Source: a virus. From it: a DNA stretch of 25,658 nt. Of the stretch, positions 12,098-21,104 are shown in pieces. The notes below the pieces were generated by a model. It saw only the letters and a program-made list of their open reading frames with translations. It ran no database searches and was not told the origin of the DNA. The position numbers and the translations under genes were made by a program. The DNA lies in IMG/VR virus record IMGVR_UViG_3300026521_000031, positions 1 through 25,658 of that record; one strand, written 5' to 3'. Position 1 is the stretch's first letter; each line of letters opens with the position of its first letter.

Positions 12098-15082
12098 TTA
12101 TTTACCTATTGCTTTATTATAAGCACCAATAGCCATATTATACATCCACATATGTTGTATAGGATTTATACTTCTAGCAGTCTTAAACTCTTTATCTTCA
12201 TCAATAACAGAATGTACGGTTGTCTGTGCTCCTTGTAGCATAGAACCAGAAGCACCTCCAATAACATTTAGCATACCTGGTGCTCTGTCACCTGTAATAG
12301 AATATCCAGCTGCTGATGCAAGTTTTTCTATAGCTAACATACTACTACCAAACATATAAGTTTGTGATACAGCATATAAATAAGCTCTTTTTCTACCTTC
12401 TTCTGTGTCTAAATCAAATAGAGGCTTATCTCTACCTAAATCTTTTATTTGAGATATAGCAACAAACAACGCACTAGATGTAGCTATAGAGATTACTTGG
12501 TTTATATTAGCTTCATCTAAACCTCTCATAGCTAACTTCTCGTGGGCTGCCATAGGATACCTAGTAAATTGCATTGTTAGTTTAGCCAGAGGACTATTAG
12601 GGTCACTCATCCACACAGGTATATTAGTACCATTTGGTTTTAGTATTGTACTATCTGTATGATTTTGTATAGCCCTAGTAAATTTATCTAAAATATCAGA
12701 GTCCCACTTATCAGTATTCAATTTAGTTATAGTATTACCACCTTCATTAAATTGTACATATGCTCTTTGTTTGTGTAATTTCTGTAAGTCATCTCTAGAT
12801 ATTCCTATCCTAGCTAAAGCTTTTTCTTCACTTAAACTAAGAGATTTTTTCTTTGCTACTTGAAACATCCAGTTAATACCACTAATATTAGATACCATTT
12901 GTCCTACTTCAGTTATATAACCTAAACCAAGATATTTATGAATACCGTGATTAGCCTTATCTAACACTTTTTCAAAACCACCTAAGAACCCTTTAAGAGG
13001 TGTATGCATTGTATCTTCAGCATCATATCGCTGTAACTGCCTAGCAGACACAATATCACCAACTAGTCTTAATTGCATCATCTCTTGTACTAGAGGGTCA
13101 GTTAGAGGTTTTCCTTTAATAAGCTCCATAGCTGATTTAAAAGATGGTAATAAACCTTTAACTACATTAAGTAAACCAGCTGTTGCTACAGGTGTAGCTA
13201 ATTCAGCAGCACCAGCTAAGGCAAACCCTGGACTGAATACAGTACGAGAAGCCTTAGTAGTCAATCTTAATGTAGTATCCCATATACCATTAGCATTAGG
13301 AACCTCTCTTGTACCTATTATACTATCATACACTACTTTCATATCTCGTAGTTCAGTTTCAGATAACTCCCTACCAAAAGATTTCACATAATCTTCAAAA
13401 TCAGTTACACTTTCAAAACCTAAAGACTTTTGTACAGCTATACGCCCTGAAGTGTCTCTAGAATACTTTGATATTATCTCATTAACATCATCATTTATAT
13501 ACATTCTCATATCATCTGTAAAGTAACTTAATGTTCTTCTATTAGTGGTTTTAGTATGTTGTGTCCTATTCTTAACAGGTCTCATATAGTGAACATCTAG
13601 AATATGCTCATAAACTGCTTCAGCTTCTTTTGCTATATCTTCATCTTTCTTATTAAAGTTACCTAAGTGTTTACTCATAGAGTCTTTTAGTCTAGCTATA
13701 AAGTCTTCTTTATTAGCTTCCATTCTAGCAACATTAAAGCTCTGAGGTAGATGCCCATTAGGTTTAATATGCTCCATACCTTTCATACCACTAGATTTTA
13801 ATTCAACAGCCATCTTATTAAAATAATTAGCTAAATGATTAGCAGCTTTGACTATACTAGGATTACTATGTGTATATTTAATATTTAAAGGTGTCTCACT
13901 CAGATATTGTTTTATCTTAGCTTCTGTTATAAATCTTTCTAACTCTTTACCTTTCAACCCAGGAGGTACTTTAAAATCTTCAGGTAACTTTATATCTTTT
14001 AAGTTTATGTTAGAGTGTAATTCTTTTTCTGCTTTAGTTCTAGCACCTATATACACATTTAACACTTCATTATTAAAAGATGTTCTATCACCATTAAACT
14101 TATGAGTCTTCTTGGCTTCTCCATACTCTATATCTAGGGTATGCTGAGTGTACTCTGACTCTCTCTCTAATCTACTCTTTATGTTTTCTGCTGTTTCTCC
14201 TGTTACTACTAGGTTTCCCTCTTTATCCTTAAGAGCTTTTGGGGGTGTAACCATTTTATTTGCAAACTCTACAGCTTTATTACTTTTACTGCCATATAAC
14301 CTACCAATAGGTGTAATTATAGTTACACCATTTGTACCAGTTATATGTCCTAATTTCATCTCTTCTACTTGTTTAGCTTCCTGAGAGTCTTTACCTTTAG
14401 TTAACCCGTGAACTATTCTATCAGTTGCTGTTGTACCCTCTGATACATTAGGGTGTATATCTAATGTGTATCTTCCTAACAGACCTCCTATAGTACCTCC
14501 AAAAGCTAGAGAGAACATAGTAGCCTCTTTATCTTCCGTCATCATAGTACCTTGTTGTAGTCTATCATAAGCTACAGCTTCAGTTAAGCCTGCTCCAACT
14601 CCTAGTGATACTTTTTGTAACTTATTTAATTGATACAAATGAGCAGCTGTCTCAGCTCCTTTCCATAAAGCACCTCCAAACAGAGTAGTTGGGTCTGTAA
14701 CTATTCCTGTAGCTAAATTAGCTGGTATATTCCAAGCACCTAAAGCATTATTAGTGTGTTCAGAAGCCTCTTTAAGCTCTTCTTGACGAGCTAAAGCAGC
14801 TCTAAGACTCTCATAATTGTTAATATCAGGGTCTAAGTTCTGAATTACACTAAATGGAACTCCTTTTAGCATTTCTTTAGTCTCAGGAGACTCCCAAGAG
14901 AAATTAGGGTCTGGTATATCCTGACTATAATCTTTTAGGTTTCCTGTTTTATTTTTAGCAAAAGCAACTATTGGGTTTGATTGATATAAAATATCACCTA
15001 TAACAGAGCGGTTACTAGTAGGTTTTTCTGTAACTAACTCTGGTTGTTTCTTTTGTATTAGTGTTTCTTTACCTAAATCCAC
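12098..15082 (-). CDS. Internal virion/ejection protein, gp16-like
   Basis: This encodes a 994-residue protein at the gp16 position of the T7 order, just before the small terminase. In T7-like phages gp16 leaves the capsid first and helps form the DNA channel across the envelope. Gly/Ala-rich hydrophobic stretches (for example near residues 185-205 and 640-665) are consistent with membrane interaction. T7 gp16 has 1318 residues with an N-terminal lytic transglycosylase; here no SLT-type ES...G...Q motif is visible at the N-terminus, so that domain appears absent. The start is GTG at 15082 behind an ideal AGGAGG. Assignment rests mainly on position and size. Confidence 0.78.
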   Translation of the reverse strand: MDLGKETLIQKKQPELVTEKPTSNRSVIGDILYQSNPIVAFAKNKTGNLKDYSQDIPDPNFSWESPETKEMLKGVPFSVIQNLDPDINNYESLRAALARQEELKEASEHTNNALGAWNIPANLATGIVTDPTTLFGGALWKGAETAAHLYQLNKLQKVSLGVGAGLTEAVAYDRLQQGTMMTEDKEATMFSLAFGGTIGGLLGRYTLDIHPNVSEGTTATDRIVHGLTKGKDSQEAKQVEEMKLGHITGTNGVTIITPIGRLYGSKSNKAVEFANKMVTPPKALKDKEGNLVVTGETAENIKSRLERESEYTQHTLDIEYGEAKKTHKFNGDRTSFNNEVLNVYIGARTKAEKELHSNINLKDIKLPEDFKVPPGLKGKELERFITEAKIKQYLSETPLNIKYTHSNPSIVKAANHLANYFNKMAVELKSSGMKGMEHIKPNGHLPQSFNVARMEANKEDFIARLKDSMSKHLGNFNKKDEDIAKEAEAVYEHILDVHYMRPVKNRTQHTKTTNRRTLSYFTDDMRMYINDDVNEIISKYSRDTSGRIAVQKSLGFESVTDFEDYVKSFGRELSETELRDMKVVYDSIIGTREVPNANGIWDTTLRLTTKASRTVFSPGFALAGAAELATPVATAGLLNVVKGLLPSFKSAMELIKGKPLTDPLVQEMMQLRLVGDIVSARQLQRYDAEDTMHTPLKGFLGGFEKVLDKANHGIHKYLGLGYITEVGQMVSNISGINWMFQVAKKKSLSLSEEKALARIGISRDDLQKLHKQRAYVQFNEGGNTITKLNTDKWDSDILDKFTRAIQNHTDSTILKPNGTNIPVWMSDPNSPLAKLTMQFTRYPMAAHEKLAMRGLDEANINQVISIATSSALFVAISQIKDLGRDKPLFDLDTEEGRKRAYLYAVSQTYMFGSSMLAIEKLASAAGYSITGDRAPGMLNVIGGASGSMLQGAQTTVHSVIDEDKEFKTARSINPIQHMWMYNMAIGAYNKAIGK

Positions 15083-15094
15083 TAATGCCTCCTA

Positions 15095-17176
15095 TTATTT
15101 TTCACTATAAGGATTGGTCTCTTCACCTTTACGGATAAAACCACCTGACTTTAATGTGTATGTAGCAGTAAACCAATCCCATATACCACCTCTTCCGTGT
15201 GATTTATTCCATAATTCTTCATTATGAAGTCTAGTTTGTTCGCTTACTACCTCTTGTTGTATAGTATCTATATGTTTTACTGCTATAATTGCACCAGTAT
15301 TATTACTAATTCTTATATTACCATTAACAATCTCAAGATGTGAACCTTCTGGTATATCTCCTGTAGTTGAATATTTTGATAATACTTTAAATAAAACCTT
15401 TCTAGGGTTAGCTTCTTTCTCATCAGGAGCATTTATAAACATTTGAGCTAAATCATCAGTTAACATAGAACCATTGAAACGCCTATGTTCTATATTTTTA
15501 TCATACTCTTCTAAATCTACATAACCAAAAGCTGTTTTTCTTAGTAATAAATCCTCTCTTATTTCTTTTCTATCACTAAAAGGTAAAGCATCTATATAAG
15601 CTGTTTCCTCTTTTGTTAAGTCTCCAGTTGTTGCTATATCTATTTTAGAAGTTCTAATTTTATTTATAGTAGCAAGAGCTTCCTCTTGTGATAATTTACT
15701 CAACAAATCTATGTAAAACTTCTGTTTAGTATCTAATGTGCTATGTAATAACTCACTATCAAAATTATTCAATGTAGTTAAAAGACTTGCTTTTATACTT
15801 TCATAATTATCTGGTGAAGCTTTAAGCACAGTAGTTAAACTTGAATTAAAGAAACCTTTTATAATTGGTTTTACAACATCTGGGTTTGCTTGGTATAAAC
15901 TATTTATAGTACCAAACTTACCAGCTTCTAAGGCTTCTCTAGTAGCACTCTCTGTATATGTTTTTATAGTTTCATTCATAACAGGTGACATTAACTTAGC
16001 ATTAGGTACACTACCTTTTGTATCTACTAATAAATCTAAAGCATAATCAGATACAACTTTACCTACGTGCTTATTTAATTTATCCTCTAATTCCTGACCT
16101 TCATATCCAGCCTGTTTTAATAGTTTAAAATATTCACCACCATAAAGTGCTGTTTTTACATCATTAAGTGTATCACTAAAGTTAGCTTGAGTATAATTAG
16201 CTAAATTTAAGGCTGCTGGAGGGAACTCTGCTCTATTACCATCAAGTAACTTTAAATACTCTTTAGCCTTTTTAATATCCTCTGCTTTACGCTCGCTACT
16301 CTTTTTAGTTGTCTTTCTATCTAACTCTGCTTTATGTTGAGATAACTTACCATAATACTCCATAAAACCTTCTGGTAACTGTTTACCTTGTGATGTATAT
16401 TCATTATAGATACCCATAGCTTCTTTGTATCTACTTTGTATCACAGAATTATTATATTTATAATCATCTATAACTGTAGCAAGTTCAGTATAAGCTGTAG
16501 TTTTCTTACCTGTAGTTACTAAAGTATTAACAGACTCTTTGCTATCTCCTACAATATCATTTATTGACATACCGCTTTTTAAATCTAAAGTTAGTTTAGC
16601 TGTAAGAGCTTTTTGTTTCTTATCTCTAACATCAAGTATATGCTCTTCTGCTGTTTTCTTAACTAATGCTTTCATATCTTTAGTAGATATTTTATCAATA
16701 TAAGCTAGTATATCCTCATTGCCTTTATATTGTGACTTGAGTTCTTCAATTTTAGTTCCATACTGTACTAACATATCCTTACTAGATAACTTGGTTGTAG
16801 TCTCTAACTCAATAATATTACCATTTTTATCATAATCTAAACCACCATTATTTAGTTGTATTTTATTAGTAAACTTAAGATACTCAGCTGCTACTTCCTC
16901 TTTATATTTATCTGTATTATCAATCTTTATTACTTTAGGAGTTTTACTCTTTTCTAATTTAGTTACAGCTGTAGAGTAAGCATAACTATCATTTACAACA
17001 TTAACTGCTGATGCTAATGTTTTAGATAATGTATCCCAAGGATTTGGTGATGTATCCTTAGGAGCTGTAGCTACTCTTGTATCTCTAGCCCTAGGTGCTC
17101 TTACATACTCTTGAATAGATAACCCAGGGATACCTAGAGCACCTGTTTGGTATCCTATTAAATTATTGTTTGCCAT
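15095..17176 (-). CDS. Internal virion/ejection protein, gp15-like
   Basis: This encodes a 693-residue Lys/Thr-rich, mainly helical protein, close in size to T7 gp15 (747), between gp14-like and gp16-like genes. The N-terminus (residues 1-40, ending RAPRARDTRV) is a flexible basic segment, and a long helical body with coiled-coil patches follows. It should form the periplasmic part of the ejection tube. I start it at the ATG 17176 (MANNNLIG), which overlaps the upstream stop (TAATG) and has AGGAG seven bases before; a GTG two codons upstream is less likely. There is no enzymatic motif. Confidence 0.8.
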   Translation of the reverse strand: MANNNLIGYQTGALGIPGLSIQEYVRAPRARDTRVATAPKDTSPNPWDTLSKTLASAVNVVNDSYAYSTAVTKLEKSKTPKVIKIDNTDKYKEEVAAEYLKFTNKIQLNNGGLDYDKNGNIIELETTTKLSSKDMLVQYGTKIEELKSQYKGNEDILAYIDKISTKDMKALVKKTAEEHILDVRDKKQKALTAKLTLDLKSGMSINDIVGDSKESVNTLVTTGKKTTAYTELATVIDDYKYNNSVIQSRYKEAMGIYNEYTSQGKQLPEGFMEYYGKLSQHKAELDRKTTKKSSERKAEDIKKAKEYLKLLDGNRAEFPPAALNLANYTQANFSDTLNDVKTALYGGEYFKLLKQAGYEGQELEDKLNKHVGKVVSDYALDLLVDTKGSVPNAKLMSPVMNETIKTYTESATREALEAGKFGTINSLYQANPDVVKPIIKGFFNSSLTTVLKASPDNYESIKASLLTTLNNFDSELLHSTLDTKQKFYIDLLSKLSQEEALATINKIRTSKIDIATTGDLTKEETAYIDALPFSDRKEIREDLLLRKTAFGYVDLEEYDKNIEHRRFNGSMLTDDLAQMFINAPDEKEANPRKVLFKVLSKYSTTGDIPEGSHLEIVNGNIRISNNTGAIIAVKHIDTIQQEVVSEQTRLHNEELWNKSHGRGGIWDWFTATYTLKSGGFIRKGEETNPYSEK

Positions 17177-17820
17177 TAACACGCTCCTGTTGCTTTACAG
17201 TTACTATAACTAGTAGCTAAATTAAGCCCCATAGAGGCACCTTGTAACCCTGCTGTTGCTACTCCAGCTAGTCCTGTTGAACTACTATATGTAACTCCTC
17301 GTATCTCAGCATTATCGGCTGCTGTTATTGCATTACTAAGGTCTATGTCTAGGTTCATTTGTTCAGTCTCTAGGTTTGTACCCATAGACTCTAATTTACT
17401 CCCTAGGTCTTTTATCTGAGCTTCTGCTCCTTGTACTATAGTTCCTTTCTGCATACTACCTTGTGTAGCTACAGCATTCTTTAATCTCTCTGCTACTCTA
17501 CCTTGTATATGTCTTGAAGCTAATACATTATCTGTAGCACTTCTAGATTTTGCTAAAGTTAAATCAAGACTAGTAAGACTATTAGCAGTTGCTAGCTCTA
17601 TCTGTTGTTGAGAGTCTTTAACTTTCCCTGAGGTTATCTTAAATCTTCTTAGTAATTCATCTCTTCTTGACTTAGCATCTTCCTCTGCTTGTAATCTACT
17701 TCTATCTGCTGCTGCTGCATTAGCTGCATTAGCTGCGGAAGCCGTAGCATCTGCTGTTTGGTTAGCTTCATAACCTAAGAACATATTTGCCGCTGTAGTC
17801 GCTGCTACTAATTCCCACAT
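17176..17820 (-). CDS. Internal virion protein, gp14-like
   Basis: This encodes a 214-residue Ala-rich protein (T7 gp14 has 196). The N-terminal hydrophobic segment (ELVAATTAANMFLGYEANQ) is followed by long Ala/Glu/Lys/Arg helices (30-175) and a Gly/Ala-rich end (STGLAGVATAGLQGASMG). This pattern, and the place before gp15 and gp16, fit the protein that forms the outer-membrane part of the ejection channel. It overlaps the upstream gene by 13 bases; AAAGGA precedes the ATG. Confidence 0.8.
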   Translation of the reverse strand: MWELVAATTAANMFLGYEANQTADATASAANAANAAAADRSRLQAEEDAKSRRDELLRRFKITSGKVKDSQQQIELATANSLTSLDLTLAKSRSATDNVLASRHIQGRVAERLKNAVATQGSMQKGTIVQGAEAQIKDLGSKLESMGTNLETEQMNLDIDLSNAITAADNAEIRGVTYSSSTGLAGVATAGLQGASMGLNLATSYSNCKATGAC

Positions 17821-18098
17821 AATATATTATCCTTTAATTTTAATTTATATACTTTTGTTCCATCTAAGAACCTACCGTCTAACTCACTATGATTTCTCCA
17901 ATAAGAGTCTTTCTGAGTACAAAAATAAATCTCTCGTCCTCTAAACACACTCTTAAGTAACTCTTGCATCATTCTATACAACTCTCGTTTATTATGTCCA
18001 CCTATATGAACTATAAACACACCTTTAGGAGTCTCACTATACTCCCATACTATATAATTTAAACCTTTAGAATAACATTTACAATTTTGTATATCCAT
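17808..18098 (-). CDS. Hypothetical protein at the gp13 position
   Basis: This encodes a 96-residue basic protein with an alternating strand/helix pattern (KGVFIVHIGGHNKRELYRMM and REIYFCTQKDSYWRN), which could be a small alpha/beta fold. Its position immediately before gp14-gp15-gp16 is that of T7 gp13, an assembly factor for the internal core, but I see no sequence match that proves it. It is preceded by AGGAGG and by one of the twin hairpins. Confidence 0.7.
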   Translation of the reverse strand: MDIQNCKCYSKGLNYIVWEYSETPKGVFIVHIGGHNKRELYRMMQELLKSVFRGREIYFCTQKDSYWRNHSELDGRFLDGTKVYKLKLKDNILCGN

Positions 18099-18127
18099 AT
18101 AATTACCTCCTAATTTATAAATACCCT

Positions 18128-18147
18128 AGAAGGCTCAAAGAGCCCTC
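18128..18147 (-). terminator. Twin hairpin, copy A
   Basis: On the minus strand GAGGGCTC-TTT-GAGCCTTC forms a stem with G-U pairs, just after the stop of the gene at 18156. All 20 bases are identical to copy B. It is followed by TAGGGTATTTAT rather than a T run. Confidence 0.5.
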
Positions 18148-18155
18148 CGAGGTGC

Positions 18156-18476
18156 TTATGATTTCATTACAACAAGTGCTGTGCTATCATTATCACATTT
18201 AACTTTAACAGTAGTCAAGTCCACTGTAATGTTTAAGTATTGCTTAGTAGCAGTATCTTGTTCAAAGTCTAGATAAGTAGTACCATCATCTACACTATAT
18301 TTACAAGTATCACTAGCTTTAACTAAAACTCCTCTTTTATCTGTAACATCAATGTCAAGTACATCTCCAGCTGTTGCTAGGATACTTAAAGCCATACTAT
18401 CTATAGCTGGGTTACTATCTAAGTCTGCTATAGCTCCACTGTTTATTATTTTTGTTCCGTGTGCAGTAATTGCCAT
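18156..18476 (-). CDS. Hypothetical virion-type protein
   Basis: This encodes a 106-residue protein rich in Asp, Thr, Ala and Val with strongly alternating beta pattern (VLDIDVTDKRGVLVKASDT, YLNITVDLTTVKVKCD). It looks like a small all-beta structural or decoration protein. It is isolated between two identical hairpins, which would give it its own transcript level. AAGGAG precedes the ATG. I do not recognise the family. Confidence 0.75.
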   Translation of the reverse strand: MAITAHGTKIINSGAIADLDSNPAIDSMALSILATAGDVLDIDVTDKRGVLVKASDTCKYSVDDGTTYLDFEQDTATKQYLNITVDLTTVKVKCDNDSTALVVMKS

Positions 18477-18514
18477 ACTGTCTCCTTAATGTTTGTATTG
18501 TGCCTAGACACTAT

Positions 18515-18534
18515 AGAAGGCTCAAAGAGCCCTC
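18515..18534 (-). terminator. Twin hairpin, copy B
   Basis: The same 20-base hairpin as copy A, right after the lysozyme stop. Downstream it reads TATAGTGTCTAGG, again without a T run. Confidence 0.5.
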
Positions 18535-18537
18535 TTA

Positions 18538-18924
18538 TTATCTAGCTAAAATTTCCATAGCTCTCTTAGCTCTCTCAGGTGTTTGTTTAGCCCAACGACT
18601 ATCTAACCCTTCCTTAGCTGCTTCTTCAAAGTCACCTTTAGATAGAGCTTTAATCATCTTTTTGAAGCCTGAGAACCCATACCAACCTAACTGATACACC
18701 ATACTAATAAGCACACCTTGTTTAGCTAGTGATAACTTACTATACCAAGAGAATGCTTCTGTGAACCTGATGTTTATATCAAGTATCCTATCGGCTACTA
18801 TAGCTTTAGACTCTTCCTCTGTGATATAGGTTAAACCGTGTCCGAATGTAATTACACCAAGAGTATCTTCATAGGGTTTACTTCTAAAGCCCTCTTCTTG
18901 TAATATTAATGATAAAGCGTTCAC
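18538..18924 (-). CDS. Endolysin, T4-lysozyme type (GH24)
   Basis: This encodes a 128-residue muramidase that hydrolyses the MurNAc-GlcNAc bond of peptidoglycan. The catalytic residues fall at the same numbers as in T4 lysozyme: Glu11 (QEEG), Asp20 (YED) and Thr26 (GVITFGHGLT). The rest matches the helical lobe (LSLAKQGVLISMVYQLG...GF). It lacks a signal peptide, so release needs a holin. The start is GTG at 18924, overlapping the upstream TAG, with GAGGG in front. T7 itself uses an amidase, so this is a different endolysin type in a T7-like genome. Confidence 0.93.
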   Translation of the reverse strand: MNALSLILQEEGFRSKPYEDTLGVITFGHGLTYITEEESKAIVADRILDINIRFTEAFSWYSKLSLAKQGVLISMVYQLGWYGFSGFKKMIKALSKGDFEEAAKEGLDSRWAKQTPERAKRAMEILAR

Positions 18925-19208
18925 TATTTACCCTCTAGGTATATACTATCTAAAGTTGCTATTATCTCTTTTGTATAAGCCTTAGCCTCTTTTAGTGTTA
19001 CATCAACTATATCACCACTAGCAGTTTTCCACTTAAAACTCTTACCAGATGTTAAAGTAGATGAGAAATCTGTAGCTATAGCTTTAAGTATAAACACTTT
19101 AGCTAATGACTCATTGAACCAAAACTTACCATCAGATGTCAAAGTACCTTTAGCAAGTTTAGTATCTCTTTCCATTTTTAAGCTTAACTCATATTCTTCT
19201 TTAGTCAT
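18924..19208 (-). CDS. DUF4376-like small tail-type protein
   Basis: This encodes a 94-residue protein with a helical N-terminus and a C-terminal part SGKSFKWKTASGDIVDVTLK that resembles the strand-loop-strand end of DUF4376 domains, often found near phage tail fibre genes. It directly follows the beta-rich gene and overlaps it by 8 bases; GAGG precedes the ATG. The domain assignment is from pattern and context and is moderate. Confidence 0.7.
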   Translation of the reverse strand: MTKEEYELSLKMERDTKLAKGTLTSDGKFWFNESLAKVFILKAIATDFSSTLTSGKSFKWKTASGDIVDVTLKEAKAYTKEIIATLDSIYLEGK

Positions 19209-19878
19209 TGTAATCTACCTCTTTTATAATTACAGTTGTAAAGTTTTGATTACCACCCCAAGATACAACATCACCTCTAGAATTTAGATTATTAGCTGTT
19301 CTGTTTATATCGTGGCTACCATTAACTTTAGCTGTAGCATTGTAACTTCTAGCTGTAAGCTCTACTTGGAATGTATAAGCCTCTGTTAGGTCTAACTCTT
19401 TACAAAGCTTTAGTAGCTTAGTGTTAGTATAATGATGTATTTGTTTAGCCCCAGAGCCCATAACACCACCATCATAACCACAGTTACCTAAGTTATACCA
19501 AGTACCATTTACCTTTACATTTGTATTTATATATAGACCACCCCAGTTGTCATTATCATCACATCTAGTAGGTACATATACATAAAGCTCTACATCTTTA
19601 CCTGCTTGTATAGTAACTTCATCGAATAGGTTTAAAACAGCAGCATCTCCATCATCAAACTCTTTACTACCACTATAAGTCTGCACATATGACTTATTGT
19701 TAGTTGCAGCTTTTAGAGGTTCACCACTTAATGTTGTTAATTCTCCATTCTCCTGTTTTATATCTAGAGCATCTATATCATCTTGAGTTACTTTTTACTC
19801 TACAGTCTCCATAATATTAAAAGGCACTTTCAATACCTCATTATCAAATATACCTTGTTTAGTAATTGTTATTGCCAT
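19201..19878 (-). pseudogene. Beta-rich tail-type protein split by one in-frame TAA
   Basis: From the ATG at 19878 (AAAGGA upstream) the frame reads 27 codons to METVE, then TAA (19795-19797), and then continues in the same frame as KVTQDDIDALD to the stop at 19201. The second part has no ATG or ribosome site near its beginning; its first possible start is a GTG at 19686 without Shine-Dalgarno. The long part is a jelly-roll-like protein (YVYVPTRCDDNDNWGGLYIN, VNGTWYNLGNCGYDGG), probably a tail or receptor-binding component. Read through, it would be 225 residues. Possible explanations are a nonsense mutation, a base error or programmed readthrough. Confidence 0.7.
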
Positions 19879-19887
19879 TTATTTCCT

Positions 19888-20079
19888 TTATAATAATTGT
19901 ATTGTACTACCATCACCTATAGACACAGAGTCAAAAGAAATACTATGTATAAATAGTAAGTTTCTGTTGTTCTCTATGTTAAGTTCTTTCACATATGAGT
20001 AATGTCCCATAATAACTGGAGGAGCCTCACTCACCTCAAGAATAGGTGTTAAGTCAAGTGTACCTATCGCCTTAGCCAT
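19888..20079 (-). CDS. Small hypothetical protein
   Basis: This encodes a 63-residue protein with a beta pattern (SVSIGDGSTIQLL at the end), which I do not recognise. It has an ideal AGGAGG ribosome site and ends 9 bases before the next ATG, so it is part of the same late operon as its neighbours. Confidence 0.65.
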   Translation of the reverse strand: MAKAIGTLDLTPILEVSEAPPVIMGHYSYVKELNIENNRNLLFIHSISFDSVSIGDGSTIQLL

Positions 20080-20091
20080 AGTATCCTCCTA

Positions 20092-20307
20092 TTATTTCAA
20101 AGACGCTATAGCATCATTAAATACATCTTTAGTAGTAATAGAGTTTCTTTTAGACTTTACAATACCATTAATCATAGTTAAAGCTAAGTCCTTCTTAATA
20201 CCACTGTCTGTGCTTGATAGTAGTTTAGATACTCCTATAGCCACTAAGTCCTCTGCTACTTTACTAGTTGAAAACTTTACTAATAGTTTTAATATGAATG
20301 AAAACAT
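20092..20307 (-). CDS. Small protein with amphipathic N-terminus
   Basis: This encodes a 71-residue protein. Its first 12 residues (MFSFILKLLVKF) are hydrophobic with spaced Lys, like a membrane-surface helix; the rest is helical and soluble. It lies in the lysis-type gene group, so a small holin or antiholin role is possible but not shown. AAGGAG precedes the ATG. Confidence 0.65.
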   Translation of the reverse strand: MFSFILKLLVKFSTSKVAEDLVAIGVSKLLSSTDSGIKKDLALTMINGIVKSKRNSITTKDVFNDAIASLK

Positions 20308-20311
20308 ATTA

Positions 20312-20713
20312 CTACTCCTTACCTATCTTAATATTTGGTTTGTATATAGTAACCTCAGGTACTCTACCACTCTTAGCACACTTTATACCAAACAGACCAT
20401 TTAGGTGATGAACACCACTCTGTATATGTTTTAACTGTGAGTTTCTTTGTCCCATCTCGTGTTTTACTAAAGCTATTAAATCTTTCATTTGCTGGTTTCT
20501 ACGATACATACTATCATCTAAATCTTTTTGTATCTTTTGTAACTGTTCGTTTCGCCTAGCCATCTCAAGTTGTAACACAGTTTTCTGTTTAACATCCTGT
20601 AGTTTGTTTATATAGCTACCTTGATATATTATAATTGATTGTATAATTATAACTATAACTGCCATTGAAATAACTATAGGATAACTTAAATCTTTCTTAA
20701 TATTTTTAATCAT
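20312..20713 (-). CDS. N-terminally anchored coiled coil, possible inner-membrane spanin
   Basis: This encodes a 133-residue protein with one N-terminal membrane helix (about residues 11-32), then a long Gln/Lys/Arg-rich coiled coil (35-105) and a short Cys-containing tail. This is the architecture of Rz-type inner-membrane spanins, and a lipoprotein gene lies close upstream. Other anchored coiled coils could look the same. AGGAG precedes the ATG, which overlaps the previous stop. Confidence 0.65.
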   Translation of the reverse strand: MIKNIKKDLSYPIVISMAVIVIIIQSIIIYQGSYINKLQDVKQKTVLQLEMARRNEQLQKIQKDLDDSMYRRNQQMKDLIALVKHEMGQRNSQLKHIQSGVHHLNGLFGIKCAKSGRVPEVTIYKPNIKIGKE

Positions 20714-21102
20714 TACATAACTCCTATTGTTTTAAATACAAGGTAACCAACTCCAGTAAGAAAAGATGATACAACACCCCATACAACCTTTTTAATTAAA
20801 GAATATATTTCTGTTAAATCTCTTTTTATTTCTTGTATGTCTTTATCTGTAAGGTCTTTAGTACCCTTTATCTTACCTTCTGTAATATCCTGTTTGTGAG
20901 CCATCTCAAGCTTCAATAACTTTAAGTCACTTTCAATTATAGCTGTATTTTGAGCTATCTCAGTAAGCTTTGATATGTTAGTCTCAAGAGATGTATAACT
21001 ATGTTTGATACTCTCTATAGCTTCAGAACACTTACTCTGTTTCTCTTTTATAGTAGTATGTTCGTGTTCTAACTGATAAATCTTTCTCTCTATATCATTC
21101 AT
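20713..21102 (-). CDS. Coiled coil with C-terminal membrane helix, holin-like
   Basis: This encodes a 129-residue protein with a charged coiled coil (1-100) and one hydrophobic C-terminal segment (VVWGVVSSFLTGVGYLVFKT). This matches the layout of XhlA/hemolysin-type and some holin-like phage proteins. The ribosome site is weak (GAGAAG), so output may be low or coupled to the lipoprotein gene two bases upstream. Its exact role in lysis is not established by the sequence. Confidence 0.65.
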   Translation of the reverse strand: MNDIERKIYQLEHEHTTIKEKQSKCSEAIESIKHSYTSLETNISKLTEIAQNTAIIESDLKLLKLEMAHKQDITEGKIKGTKDLTDKDIQEIKRDLTEIYSLIKKVVWGVVSSFLTGVGYLVFKTIGVM

Positions 21103-21104
21103 AG

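Noticed and set aside
18503-18520. Plus-strand GACACTATAGAAGG resembling a T7 promoter core
   Set aside because: It points against all genes and is part of the hairpin region; similar GACACTATA words at 6653 and 8841 also lack a shared upstream half.
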